Positions 16,949 through 24,361 of a stretch of 40,443 nt of DNA are shown one piece after another. The stretch is taken from the IMG/VR virus record IMGVR_UViG_3300037504_000286, positions 1 through 40,443 of that record; one strand, given 5' to 3'. The notes beneath the pieces are model-generated. The model searched no databases and was not told the origin of the DNA. It worked only from the letters and a program-made list of their open reading frames with translations. How positions within the stretch are numbered: the first letter of the stretch is position 1; each line of letters starts with the position of its first letter. Source of the DNA: a virus. The position numbers and the translations under genes were made by a program.

Positions 16949-18672
16949 CCTACGCCACGCTTGCGGCACAACAAGCGCGGCAGCCATGCACCGTCGTCGA
17001 AGTAGACCTCGATTATTACGACGACGCTGGAATCACCGCGACCAATCCTGACGGAAGCCTGTGCTATCGCACGCCGGCAACGACGAATCAGGGCACGTTC
17101 ACGCTCGGCACGAAAACCCGCAAGTGGCAGTCTGAGCACGTCGCGCCGATTGCCGCGCTCGGCGCCATCCCATGCGTGCGCAAGGTGTCGGTTGCCGCGG
17201 AGGAAATCCGCGCAGCGGAGGGACTGGGCACGTTCGGCAAAGTCTCTATCACCCTGCAGGACTTCGTCGACGACGATCGCCTCGAGGATCCGTTCTGGTC
17301 CGACGCGAGCCGCGGCGACCACAAGGCCGGCACCTATTTCGGCAAGCTTGTGGCGCGCAACCCATACTGGACCGGCCGGGCGCTGCGCGTGCGCGAGGGT
17401 TTCGTGGTCGACGGCGCTTTCGACACGGTCCAGGCCATCACCAGACAGTATCTTATCCGTGACATCCAGGGCCCGACCGGCGGCGTGATGACAATCACCG
17501 CCGTTGGCCCCCTGCAGCTGCTTGGGCTCAACGCCATAGAGGCGCCAGCGGGCACCGGTGGCAGGCTGCTGGCAGACATAAGCGCGTCGGACATGTCGAC
17601 GAGCATCACGCCGGAATATACCGCAGAGGATTACGCAGCCAGCGGCTATGTTCGCGTCAACGATGAGGTCATCGCCTACACGCGCACCGGCGCCATCATG
17701 ACTTTCACAGAGCGCGGCGCGCTCAACACGGTAGCCGCATCGCACAGCGAGGGCGACAGCCTGCAACACTGCATATATTACCAGGACCAGCGCATTGACG
17801 ACGTGCTCTATGACCTGCTTGTTACGCGCGGAGGGGTTGACGCGTCCTACATCGACGTTGCTGGATGGGAGGATGAGGCCGATCAATGGCTAACGCTGTA
17901 CCAGCACACCGTGCTGATCAGCGAGCCGGTCAAGGTGCTCGACCTGGTGCGCGAGTTGCTGGAGTCAGCAGGCTGTTACATGTGGTGGGACGACCAGTCC
18001 GCGCTGGTCCGCCTGCGTGCGCTGCGTCCCGCGCAGGACAACGACGACACATGGACCGACGCATACCACCTGCTCGACACCGTGGGCGTCAGCCGTGATT
18101 TGAGCGACCGCGTGTCGCGCACCGATGTGCTTATCGGACTGCGCAGCAGCATCGAGGACGCCGACGAAGTCGGCAGCTACCGGGTGCGTGTCGTGGGGGT
18201 CAGCGACGGCGCCGAGGCAGACGAGCACCGCACCGAGCAATTGCGGATCGTCAAGACCAGGTGGCTATCCGAGCAGCAGGTCAGCCTTGCGTCGCGCATC
18301 AGCTACCAGATCACCGCCACGCTCAAGGACGGGCGCAAGACGTTTGACATGGTCGTGTCTGCAAAGGACAGTGCCATCAAGGTGGGCGACATTGTCGTTT
18401 TGCAGACGCGCGACATCATCGACCGCAATGGCAACGCCGAGTCGACGCGTGTGCTGATTGTTCGGCGTGAGGAGGTCGTTCATGGCAGTAAATACCGGTA
18501 CAAGGCCGAGCTGCTGCCGTTCACCGGTCGCTTTGCATTCTGGACCGACACCGCGCTTGGCAGCCTGGACTTTCCGGATTATGACCAAGCGACGGACGCG
18601 CAGCGAGATCCAGGCGGATTCTGGTCAAACTCTGACGGCACTTATCCTAGCCCGCCGTACCTGTGGGGATGA
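16945..18672 (+). CDS. Tail tip / baseplate hub protein
   Basis: A 575-residue, largely beta protein following the distal tail gene. The N-terminal region (TVVEVDLDYYDDAG, TRKWQSEH, VSITLQDFVDDD) and the middle (DDVLYDLLVTRGGVDASYID) match siphophage tail-hub proteins that combine a distal and central hub role. SYQITATLKDGRKTFDMVV near residue 455 and the closing VRREEVVHGSKYRYKAEL are strand pairs. Host recognition proteins follow. The hub role comes from position, size and these patterns; no enzymatic motif is visible. Confidence 0.65.
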   Translation: MTYATLAAQQARQPCTVVEVDLDYYDDAGITATNPDGSLCYRTPATTNQGTFTLGTKTRKWQSEHVAPIAALGAIPCVRKVSVAAEEIRAAEGLGTFGKVSITLQDFVDDDRLEDPFWSDASRGDHKAGTYFGKLVARNPYWTGRALRVREGFVVDGAFDTVQAITRQYLIRDIQGPTGGVMTITAVGPLQLLGLNAIEAPAGTGGRLLADISASDMSTSITPEYTAEDYAASGYVRVNDEVIAYTRTGAIMTFTERGALNTVAASHSEGDSLQHCIYYQDQRIDDVLYDLLVTRGGVDASYIDVAGWEDEADQWLTLYQHTVLISEPVKVLDLVRELLESAGCYMWWDDQSALVRLRALRPAQDNDDTWTDAYHLLDTVGVSRDLSDRVSRTDVLIGLRSSIEDADEVGSYRVRVVGVSDGAEADEHRTEQLRIVKTRWLSEQQVSLASRISYQITATLKDGRKTFDMVVSAKDSAIKVGDIVVLQTRDIIDRNGNAESTRVLIVRREEVVHGSKYRYKAELLPFTGRFAFWTDTALGSLDFPDYDQATDAQRDPGGFWSNSDGTYPSPPYLWG

Positions 18673-18681
18673 GGGGACACC

Positions 18682-19587
18682 ATGGCTGACAACTGGACGA
18701 CACTCACTGACGAGACGCTCACGGCTGGGAAGCCGATTACGTTCGAGCAGGGACGGGCGTTTCGCGATAATCCAGAGGCGATTGCCGCCGGCAACCCTTT
18801 GGCGCCTAACATCAGTCCGGCGGCGCTGAGATGGGTGTGGGACGATATTTACTACGACAGCGGCACCCATGGCTCACTGACGGCTCTTGGCAATGGCGCA
18901 TTTCAGTGGACAGCGCCAACAGGATGCACGGCAATACTCATCGAGGCTATCGGCGGCGGCGGCGGGGGCGGCGCTGGACAATACGGTGATTACGGAGGAC
19001 CTGGCGCAAATGGCGGCAACACTTCGTTCGCCGGGGCAGTTATAGGGGCCGGTGGCGGTGGGGCAACGGGGTACACGCCGTTCACTGCTGCAGCCGGCTC
19101 AGGTGCTGCGGTATCCTCTGAGGTAGATGACGGAGTACAGGGAAGCGGCGGCGGTGGTCCTGCCCCTGGCGGCAATACGCCGACACCGAGTGGCGCTGGA
19201 GGCGCTCTTGAGCTTGGCATAACCGAATGGTTGAAAGGCGGCGAGTCCGCGACGACTGCGCTAGAGCCAGGTTCGGGGGGCCAGAACTTCGGGGCCGGAG
19301 GAGGCGGCGGCGCAGGCTCGTTGGGCAATCAAGGTCACGCGGGCGGCGGCGCGGGCAGCTACGGTCGCGTCGTCCGCTCCGTGACTCCCGGAACCTCGTA
19401 CTCTGTGCAAATAGGGAAAGGCGGGAGCGGCGGGGGCAGGTGGAACGGTGGAGCTACGACGTACCTGGCCAATGGCGGTACGCACAGGGCCGGCGGCGCT
19501 GGCTCGATCTACCCCACGAATGAGGCTGTGGGCGGCGGCGGCGGTGGCGCAGGCTACATGCGCATCTGGCGCCGCGTGGAGGTCTGA
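18682..19587 (+). CDS. Glycine-rich tail adhesin-like protein
   Basis: A 301-residue protein whose C-terminal two thirds is built of long glycine runs (AIGGGGGGGAGQYGDYGG, GAGGGGGAGSLG, GKGGSGGGRWNGG) separated by short variable loops, ending with the strand GGAGYMRIWRRVEV. This pattern resembles the polyglycine-II sandwich of T-even gp38 adhesins, where the loops between Gly motifs determine receptor specificity. The N-terminus (DETLTAGKPITFEQGRAFRD) is likely the virion attachment part. It is placed after the tail hub, as expected for a receptor-binding protein. Confidence 0.68.
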   Translation: MADNWTTLTDETLTAGKPITFEQGRAFRDNPEAIAAGNPLAPNISPAALRWVWDDIYYDSGTHGSLTALGNGAFQWTAPTGCTAILIEAIGGGGGGGAGQYGDYGGPGANGGNTSFAGAVIGAGGGGATGYTPFTAAAGSGAAVSSEVDDGVQGSGGGGPAPGGNTPTPSGAGGALELGITEWLKGGESATTALEPGSGGQNFGAGGGGGAGSLGNQGHAGGGAGSYGRVVRSVTPGTSYSVQIGKGGSGGGRWNGGATTYLANGGTHRAGGAGSIYPTNEAVGGGGGGAGYMRIWRRVEV

Positions 19588-19589
19588 TC

Positions 19590-19955
19590 ATGACGGAGCA
19601 GCTCGACGGCACTATCATCGACCAGGACGGCGCACCGGTGGCGGCCGCGACCATCGAGGTACGCGACGACGCCGGCTCTCTGGTCACGCTCACAGATGCC
19701 GATGGCAACAGCGAGGCCAACCCTCTGACCACCGACTCCAACGGCGCCTACGACGTGCAGGTGCCCACTGCCGGAACCTATTACCTGACCGTCACCAAGG
19801 GCCAGGCGGAGACGGTTTTAACGAAGATTCTACGCGGAACGGTAACGGTGGTGCGGTTTACCGCGTCCCAATACGCGACAGGTCCGCAGGCAGCCAGAGC
19901 GAAGTTCGCAACGTCGCTCCCTTCCCGCGTCGTATCATTCAACCCGGATCCATAA
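19590..19955 (+). CDS. Small Ig-like/carboxypeptidase-regulatory-type tail protein
   Basis: A 121-residue protein with one domain of the carboxypeptidase-regulatory or Cna-B type: DGTIIDQDGAPVAAATIEVR, TDADGNSEANPLTTDSNGAY, DVQVPTAGTYYLTVTKG. Such domains decorate phage tails and may bind cell-surface sugars weakly. It starts three bases after the glycine-rich adhesin stop and is followed by another tail protein. No catalytic residues are expected. Confidence 0.65.
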   Translation: MTEQLDGTIIDQDGAPVAAATIEVRDDAGSLVTLTDADGNSEANPLTTDSNGAYDVQVPTAGTYYLTVTKGQAETVLTKILRGTVTVVRFTASQYATGPQAARAKFATSLPSRVVSFNPDP

Positions 19956-19967
19956 AGGCAGACGAAC

Positions 19968-20909
19968 ATGGCACTAGCACGAAGCAACTGGCGCGCAAGC
20001 TCGGTACAAGAATTTACCGCCGGCGCATCTGTGGCAGACATTCTGTCTGCGCTCAAGACGCTTATTGACGCCGAGGTCGCAGCGAATCCGTCCACGTATA
20101 AGTGGAGCGTGAGCGACTACGACGCCACCAACGGCACGCTTGAAATAAAAAGCAACGCATCTGGCGTAGCCAGCATGCGCGTATTGTTTTTCGGCGGGCG
20201 CACCCCAAGTGCCGCGGCGGTTACGTTTAGCTCAGCAGAGATTGACGGATTTTACTGTTGCGTTGCGCCAGCCGCCGCAACGACTGGGCCAGACGCCGAC
20301 TACGCCAGCGGCTCGCCGTACGCGTCTGACTCGACACAGGGTGTGCAGGTCGCAGACATGAGCGACACGATCAGTGCAGCCGATAGGCTGCGATACTTTG
20401 AAAACGACGAGCAGTTCGTGCTTGTCATCAACGACCGTAACGGAGACAGCGATACGGCTGTGTGCCTTAGCGGTGCCATTGTCGAGCACCCTGTGGACGG
20501 ACGCGTATACGGCGTGTGCACGCAGTCTGGATACACCATAGGAATCTCATCAGGAATTTGGTCCCAATCGGCTAATCTGCAAAGAATAGTGCCGACCGGA
20601 AACGCGGAGTCGACCAACTATCCGAAGTTGGTCGTGCTGCGGAGCGGATCAATCAAGGCGTGCCAGGACATCGTAGCGCAGTATGATGCGGCGGCCATTG
20701 AGCTCATGCAAAGTGTCGGAGGCAACACGCGATACTACGTGCCGGTGCAGATCGTCTCCGACGCAGAATATGTCGGCGACTTGCGACAGGCCTACATCGG
20801 GCCCAAGGCCATGCTCGGTCTCGTCCAGCGCGACGGCGGCGACGACTACGGGTATGCCATCAGCAGCAGCGAGACGGACAGCAACGAGGCGCTCTGGCTC
20901 ACGAACTGA
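19968..20909 (+). CDS. Tail-associated structural protein, unknown
   Basis: A 313-residue protein closing the tail gene set. The N-terminus (SNWRASSVQEFTAGASVADI) is followed by strand-rich sequence with several cysteines (FYCCVAP, ACQDIV) and a C-terminal region around NTRYYVPVQIVSDAEYVGDLR and QAYIGPKAMLGLVQ. The last part resembles short phage proteins of tail-fibre regions. AAGGCAGA precedes the start. Function is inferred only from position. Confidence 0.5.
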   Translation: MALARSNWRASSVQEFTAGASVADILSALKTLIDAEVAANPSTYKWSVSDYDATNGTLEIKSNASGVASMRVLFFGGRTPSAAAVTFSSAEIDGFYCCVAPAAATTGPDADYASGSPYASDSTQGVQVADMSDTISAADRLRYFENDEQFVLVINDRNGDSDTAVCLSGAIVEHPVDGRVYGVCTQSGYTIGISSGIWSQSANLQRIVPTGNAESTNYPKLVVLRSGSIKACQDIVAQYDAAAIELMQSVGGNTRYYVPVQIVSDAEYVGDLRQAYIGPKAMLGLVQRDGGDDYGYAISSSETDSNEALWLTN

Positions 20910-20964
20910 TGCCCAGCACGCCTGCGCCATAGACAGCGCTTGCAGCCGCATGCGTGCCGGCTCC

Positions 20965-20991
20965 TCGTGGTACAATGGAGGCATACCACGA
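20965..20991. promoter_or_regulatory. 8-bp inverted repeat overlapping the promoter
   Basis: TCGTGGTA (20965-20972) and TACCACGA (20984-20991) are exact inverse copies separated by 11 bases. The left arm overlaps the extended -10 box, so a regulator bound here would block transcription. Alternatively it folds at the 5' end of the message. Confidence 0.5.
20968..20976 (+). promoter_or_regulatory. Extended -10 promoter
   Basis: TGGTACAAT matches the extended -10 pattern TGnTAnAAT. No good -35 lies 16-18 bases upstream, as is usual for this class. The downstream genes start at 21006 (AAGGAG at 20991), 21086 and 21310. Confidence 0.5.
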
Positions 20992-21005
20992 AGGAGCAGA
21001 GCCCC

Positions 21006-21089
21006 ATGTGCACCACCTGCCTCATCATCGCCGCCCTTGCTATCGGAGTGGCCTGCTGCGCCGCGCGCTCCAGGGCGGTACGGTCATGA
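21006..21089 (+). CDS. 27-residue hydrophobic Cys-rich peptide
   Basis: A tiny ORF (MCTTCLIIAALAIGVACCAA, then a basic end RSRAVRS) with AAGGAG nine bases before its ATG. It has one hydrophobic stretch, so it could be a membrane micropeptide. It is the first ORF behind the promoter at 20968 and overlaps the next gene by ATGA. Function unknown. Confidence 0.5.
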   Translation: MCTTCLIIAALAIGVACCAARSRAVRS

Positions 21090-21313
21090 GCACCGTGCTG
21101 GACCGCCAACTGTGGACCAGCGCCGGCCGCAGACAGCCCTGTCAGGACGCGCCAGCCCTGCGGCTGCGCTGCGGGCTGGATCGTGTCCGCGTCGTCACTG
21201 CCGGCGGCATCATCCTGGCCAGTGCTCCGACGCTCGCCGCGGCGCAGTATCTGCGTAGCGCCATCGATCGCAGCGACAGCCTCTGGCTGGCCTGCATCGA
21301 GTGGGCAGCATGA
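21086..21313 (+). CDS. Hypothetical 75-residue protein
   Basis: A small protein (MSTVLDRQLWTSAGRR, ending SLWLACIEWAA) joined to both neighbours by ATGA-type overlaps. The centre, LDRVRVVTAGGIILASAPTLAA, could form strand-helix pairs. No family recognised. Its place at the end of the rightward late operon suggests a late or moron-type function. Confidence 0.5.
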   Translation: MSTVLDRQLWTSAGRRQPCQDAPALRLRCGLDRVRVVTAGGIILASAPTLAAAQYLRSAIDRSDSLWLACIEWAA

Positions 21314-21612
21314 TGGACATCACCACCGACGCGGCGCAAGCCCTGCGCCGCGCACTGGCCGACGCGCTGCAGGCGCACCACGTGTCCATGGTTGCCACCG
21401 ACGCCGCAGCACTGCGGCTGGCCGGCACCCAGCACACCGAGGAGCGGGCGGCGCTCCTCCGAACCGTGGCGCAGGCAGTGCGCCGCGAGCAGCGTCGGCA
21501 GCGAGACGCCAATGCGGCGTGGGACGCGTGGGACGCGCTCGAGGATCGCGACGGCTTCCGCGCGACCGACAGCGACGGCTACGTCATCGGCGAAGACGGG
21601 CGGCTGTGCTGA
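21310..21612 (+). CDS. Hypothetical 100-residue helical protein
   Basis: An Ala/Arg-rich protein with long helices (DAAQALRRALADALQAHH, TEERAALLRTVAQAVRREQ) and an acidic end (DRDGFRATDSDGYVIGEDG). It starts at tandem ATGs overlapping the preceding stop. It is the last rightward late gene, and its 3' end overlaps the convergent HTH gene by 29 bases. Function unknown. Confidence 0.5.
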   Translation: MMDITTDAAQALRRALADALQAHHVSMVATDAAALRLAGTQHTEERAALLRTVAQAVRREQRRQRDANAAWDAWDALEDRDGFRATDSDGYVIGEDGRLC

Positions 21613-21919
21613 TCCGCAGTCCGCCCGGGTCCACCTGCGACATGCACGCCCGCAGGCGCGCCATGCACTCGTTCCTGGATGGCCCAGTCTCGTCCTCGCC
21701 GCGATCCACGCACGCGATCAGGTCCCGCGCGGCAGAGCGCAGCGGCGCCAGCCCGCAGACGGCGCAGAGCGCCAGCCATGCCGGCCGTGGCACGGATTTA
21801 TCCCGCCGCGCGAGGTAGCGACGCAGCGTGCTCGGGTCGATCCCGAGGCGCCGCGCCGCCTCCATCTGGCTGATGCCGGCGCGCTCGATCATGGCGCGCA
21901 TGTCGTGCCCTGTGCTCAT
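21584..21919 (-). CDS. Helix-turn-helix DNA-binding protein
   Basis: A 111-residue protein with an N-terminal helix-turn-helix: MRAMIERAGISQMEAARRLG followed by IDPSTLRRYLARR, like Cro/C1 or similar phage regulators. The C-terminal half (LIACVDRGEDETG, ARLRACMSQVDPGG) is unassigned. AGGAGGACC precedes ATG 21919, which overlaps a 15-codon upstream ORF by ATGA. It is the last gene of the leftward operon, so it may be a late-acting repressor or antirepressor of that unit. Confidence 0.7.
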   Translation of the reverse strand: MSTGHDMRAMIERAGISQMEAARRLGIDPSTLRRYLARRDKSVPRPAWLALCAVCGLAPLRSAARDLIACVDRGEDETGPSRNECMARLRACMSQVDPGGLRISTAARLRR

Positions 21920-21963
21920 GGTGGTCCTCCTGTGCCGGCGGGGTCGTAGGTGATAAGCGTCAT
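21916..21963 (-). CDS. 15-residue relay ORF duplicated from the repeat gene start
   Basis: A short ORF (MTLITYDPAGTGGPP) whose ATG overlaps the repeat-protein stop and whose stop overlaps the HTH start. Its first residues copy the N-terminus of the repeat protein (MTLINYDRA), and 21 bases here match the corresponding upstream start region at 19 positions. Either a recombination relic or a translation relay. Confidence 0.35.
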   Translation of the reverse strand: MTLITYDPAGTGGPP

Positions 21964-22430
21964 TGGACCCCATTATGGTTGAGCAGCGTCAGCCGCTGCT
22001 CGGGCGAGAGGCCGGGAGCGTAGCACACGACCATGCCCCGCCACTGCTTGGTCGACGCCAGAGCCATCTGGACACGCTGGTCGTCGGAGAGGCCGAGGAC
22101 GTGGCAGGCGACTCGCCCACGCCACTCTTCGTCCGACGCCATGGCGAGCTTAACCCGCTGGTCGGGCGATAGCCCTGGGGCGTGGCAGGCGATTCTCCCA
22201 CGCCACCGCTTGGTCGACGCCATAGCGAGATTGACCCGCTGGTCTGGCGAGAGGCCGGGAGCGTCGCAGGCGACTCGCCCACGCCACCGCTCGGTCGACG
22301 CCAGAGCCAGCTGGACGAGCTGGTCAGGCGTGACGGCGTCGCCCCTGGACAGGCCGTGCTGGCGCATGAACTCATCAAGTCCCTCTTCACAGCACGTCTT
22401 GCGGGCGCGGTCGTAGTTGATGAGCGTCAT
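21960..22430 (-). CDS. Repeat protein with four 27-residue units (LRV/HEAT-like solenoid)
   Basis: A 156-residue protein with four tandem 27-residue repeats at residues 33-59, 60-86, 87-113 and 114-140, and a partial fifth. Each unit follows the pattern LSPDQRVxLAxASTxxWRGR, then a short VACHAPG-type end. Conserved Leu/Ala, Trp, Arg-Gly and Cys suggest two helices per unit, most like leucine-rich-repeat-variant or HEAT-type alpha solenoids that bind protein or nucleic acid. The unique N-terminal 32 residues contain vicinal cysteines (KTCCEEG). GAGGAG precedes ATG 22430. Coupled to both neighbours by ATGA overlaps. Function unknown. Confidence 0.7.
   Translation of the reverse strand: MTLINYDRARKTCCEEGLDEFMRQHGLSRGDAVTPDQLVQLALASTERWRGRVACDAPGLSPDQRVNLAMASTKRWRGRIACHAPGLSPDQRVKLAMASDEEWRGRVACHVLGLSDDQRVQMALASTKQWRGMVVCYAPGLSPEQRLTLLNHNGVQ
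22011..22334 (-). repeat. Four tandem 81-bp coding repeats
   Basis: Four consecutive 81-bp units in frame within the repeat-protein gene. They are highly similar in DNA as well as protein, which suggests recent amplification or continuing unequal exchange. Confidence 0.8.
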
Positions 22431-22582
22431 GGTCGCACTCCTCTGCCTGTCGGGCGGGTCGGCTGCGGGGCGGGCCCCGAGGCCTCCACCGCGGCGATCG
22501 CGGCTCGCAGCTTGGCCACCAAGTCAGCGCCCTCAATCCCCCAAGTCGCCGAGTCGCCCTCGCGGGTGGTGTCTGTGGGCAT
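22427..22582 (-). CDS. Small 51-residue protein
   Basis: A short gene with a strong AGGAGG site at 22590-22595, seven bases before ATG 22582. The product (MPTDTTREGDSATWGIEG, then DLVAKLRAAIAAVEASG and a Pro-rich basic end) probably has one helix. Its stop overlaps the repeat-protein start (ATGA), making a translationally coupled pair. Unknown function. Confidence 0.6.
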   Translation of the reverse strand: MPTDTTREGDSATWGIEGADLVAKLRAAIAAVEASGPAPQPTRPTGRGVRP

Positions 22583-22692
22583 GTCATGCCCTCCTGCGCC
22601 GGCAGGGGTGGCGGCCGGCGCTCCGTAGGGTGTCTGTCACTGCCTCGGCCCGGCCCGCACGACGCGGGACCGGGGAGAGGCGGGTGGCCCAG

Positions 22693-22926
22693 CTATTCGT
22701 CCTCCGTTGAATTGCGGAACTTTCGTTTCTTGAACCGCTTGGCCAGCTCCGTGTCGTGTCGATTATACTTGTCCAGGATCGACGATCGAACGGCGCGGCC
22801 CGCAGGCGCGGCGTCTCCGTTGTCGGTGGCGTACCGGTCCGGGGTCGACGGACGAATGCCGTCGCTAGCACAGGCCAACACGCTCAGCGCATGTAGCATA
22901 CGCAGCTGTGGGTTGAGTGGTTTCAT
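22693..22926 (-). CDS. Hypothetical small basic protein
   Basis: A 77-residue protein (MKPLNPQLRMLHALSVLACA) with a strongly basic C-terminus (ELAKRFKKRKFRNSTEDE) that may bind nucleic acid. AGGAAAAAGG precedes ATG 22926; a GTG six codons upstream is also possible. It lies in the leftward operon between two unknown genes. Confidence 0.5.
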   Translation of the reverse strand: MKPLNPQLRMLHALSVLACASDGIRPSTPDRYATDNGDAAPAGRAVRSSILDKYNRHDTELAKRFKKRKFRNSTEDE

Positions 22927-22973
22927 AAGCCTTTTTCCTCTCACGGGTTCGGTAGGTCATGGCAGTAGCCCAT

Positions 22974-23828
22974 CTATCGCACGTCCAGCGCCGCCTGCTC
23001 AGCAGCCAGACCGCCCAGGTGATCGCGCAGCCAGCCGCGGCCGACCTCGATCGTCTCGGTCGAGGTGACGTACCGCGGGCGTCCACCCGCACGCGCGTAC
23101 GACGACGGGTGAGACACGCGCTGGAGGCCGGACTCAGAGACCCAGTGCCCAGCCTCACCAGTGCAGGCCGGCGCATGGCGCCCTGGGACGATCACGACGC
23201 CGACGTGACCGCGCTGACCGAGCCGCCGTCGCAGGGCCCGCGCGACGTCGTCCGGGCACGTCACGCTGCGACGCGGCTTTATGGCCTGGAGTTCGTCAGA
23301 CCAGCGGTCGCGTAGGCTGCGCCGCTGCTGCTGACGCCTGGCAGCCAGCCGCCGCTGACGCGCCCGCTCGCGCTTGGCCATCTCACGGCGCCCGATCTCT
23401 ACCGCGTCGGCGTCGTGGCTGATGCGCGCCGCCAGCCGGCGTACCGTGTCCCGCTCCTGTGCCAGCTGCTGGTCGGCGTGCTCGAGCGCGTCGACCAGTC
23501 CCGCGACGCTGTCGCGCGTGCGCCGCACCTCCTGCTGCGCGTCTGCCAGCTCGCGCAGCTGGAGCCGGCGGCGCTCTGCGACTACGCTCAGCCGGCCCAT
23601 ACGGTGATAGAGCTCGTCGACATGAACGCGCGCGTCCTGTAGAGACGCAGTGCGCATGATGAGCCTCGAGGCCAGGCGCGCGGCGTCTGACGGTATGCGC
23701 ACGCCCCGGTCGATGCACAGGATCAGATCCCGCATTGTGGGCGTGACGTGCTCCGGGTGGCTGCCGATCAGATCGGCGGCCTTGTGGTGGTCGGGGGTGC
23801 AATCGTATTTGGTGCCGAGCATGTGCAT
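22974..23828 (-). CDS. Coiled-coil, basic protein of unknown function
   Basis: A 284-residue protein. Residues 1-65 look globular (YDCTPDHHKAADLIGSHPEH; RDLILCIDRG), residues about 70-170 form a long charged coiled coil ending in a very basic stretch (AKRERARQRRLAARRQQQRR), and the C-terminal third (CPDDVARALRRRLGQRGHVG; HPSSYARAGGRPRYVTS) is globular. The basic stretch suggests nucleic-acid binding. GGAGGGAAGGGA precedes ATG 23828. It is the largest gene of the leftward operon and lies just after the tRNA. No family recognised. Confidence 0.6.
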   Translation of the reverse strand: MHMLGTKYDCTPDHHKAADLIGSHPEHVTPTMRDLILCIDRGVRIPSDAARLASRLIMRTASLQDARVHVDELYHRMGRLSVVAERRRLQLRELADAQQEVRRTRDSVAGLVDALEHADQQLAQERDTVRRLAARISHDADAVEIGRREMAKRERARQRRLAARRQQQRRSLRDRWSDELQAIKPRRSVTCPDDVARALRRRLGQRGHVGVVIVPGRHAPACTGEAGHWVSESGLQRVSHPSSYARAGGRPRYVTSTETIEVGRGWLRDHLGGLAAEQAALDVR

Positions 23829-23874
23829 GTCGTGTCCCTTCCCTCCGTAGAGGCAGTGCGACCGTGGTCGCTGG

Positions 23875-23899
23875 TGATGCCGCCCGTGGGCGGCGGTGT
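23875..23899. repeat. 25-bp hairpin repeat, copy 1
   Basis: An exact direct copy of the sequence at 24331-24355. It contains the inverted repeat GCCGCC-CGTG-GGCGGC, giving a six-bp GC stem with a four-base loop. It lies in the gap between the tRNA and the 284-residue gene. Confidence 0.7.
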
Positions 23900-23967
23900 G
23901 TCAATATGGTACCGATGATGTGAGCGCATGGGTGCGCTGTGCCCCTGGCGTGGGGCGGGTGGTGTAG

Positions 23968-24051
23968 TACCGGGAGAGGGACTTGAACCCTCACGACCTT
24001 GCGGTCAGGGGGTTTTAAATCCCCCGCGTCTGCCAATTCCGCCACCCCGGT
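23968..24051 (-). tRNA. tRNA-Leu (anticodon UAA)
   Basis: An 84-nt tRNA on the minus strand. Acceptor stem ACCGGGG/TCCCGGT pairs fully (one G-U) with discriminator A; D stem GCG/CGC with loop GAATTGGCAGA; anticodon loop TTTAAAA (anticodon TAA); long variable arm GACC-GCAA-GGTC typical of Leu; T arm GAGGG-TTCAAGT-CCCTC. CCA is not encoded. The anticodon stem has an A-C mismatch at positions 31-39, where most tRNA-Leu(UAA) have A-U. It is co-directional with the leftward operon and flanked by its genes. Confidence 0.93.
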
Positions 24052-24070
24052 TCTTGTATCGGGTGCGTGG

Positions 24071-24292
24071 TCAGATGATGCCGTGGTCGATCGCGATAGA
24101 CTCGGCGCTTACCCCGTCGATGGATCCGGCGAGGACAGTGGCCCGCTGCTCAGGCTCCCCCGTCTGGGAAAGCATCTCGCGCACTGCATGCGCGGCTGCC
24201 ACGCTGCGGTCGTCGGTAGAGTAGTCGCCGGACATGTCCATGTCGGACTGCATGTCAGCTGATGTCCAGTAGAGATCGGCGTGGTAGGTCAT
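24071..24292 (-). CDS. Hypothetical 73-residue acidic protein
   Basis: A small acidic protein (MTYHADLYWTSADMQSDMDM, then a helical Ala/Glu-rich part ending AIDHGII). GAGGAG lies before ATG 24292. It is the second gene behind the leftward promoter and ends 19 bases before the tRNA. Unknown function; an early host-interaction protein is a guess from position only. Confidence 0.55.
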   Translation of the reverse strand: MTYHADLYWTSADMQSDMDMSGDYSTDDRSVAAAHAVREMLSQTGEPEQRATVLAGSIDGVSAESIAIDHGII

Positions 24293-24330
24293 GGTGTGTC
24301 TCCTCACTGTGCCCCCGTGGGGCCGGTGGT

Positions 24331-24355
24331 TGATGCCGCCCGTGGGCGGCGGTGT
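24331..24355. repeat. 25-bp hairpin repeat, copy 2
   Basis: The second exact copy of the 25-bp element at 23875-23899, lying between the first two leftward genes. The same GCCGCC-CGTG-GGCGGC hairpin is formed. The two copies bracket the 73-residue gene and the tRNA, and may act as RNA processing or attenuation sites. Confidence 0.7.
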
Positions 24356-24361
24356 TTCAGG

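Noticed and set aside
22011-22334. TALE-like DNA-binding repeats
   Set aside because: LSPDQRV resembles the TALE repeat start, but units are 27 residues, not 33-35, there is no variable di-residue, and Trp/Arg-Gly positions fit LRV or HEAT-like solenoids better.
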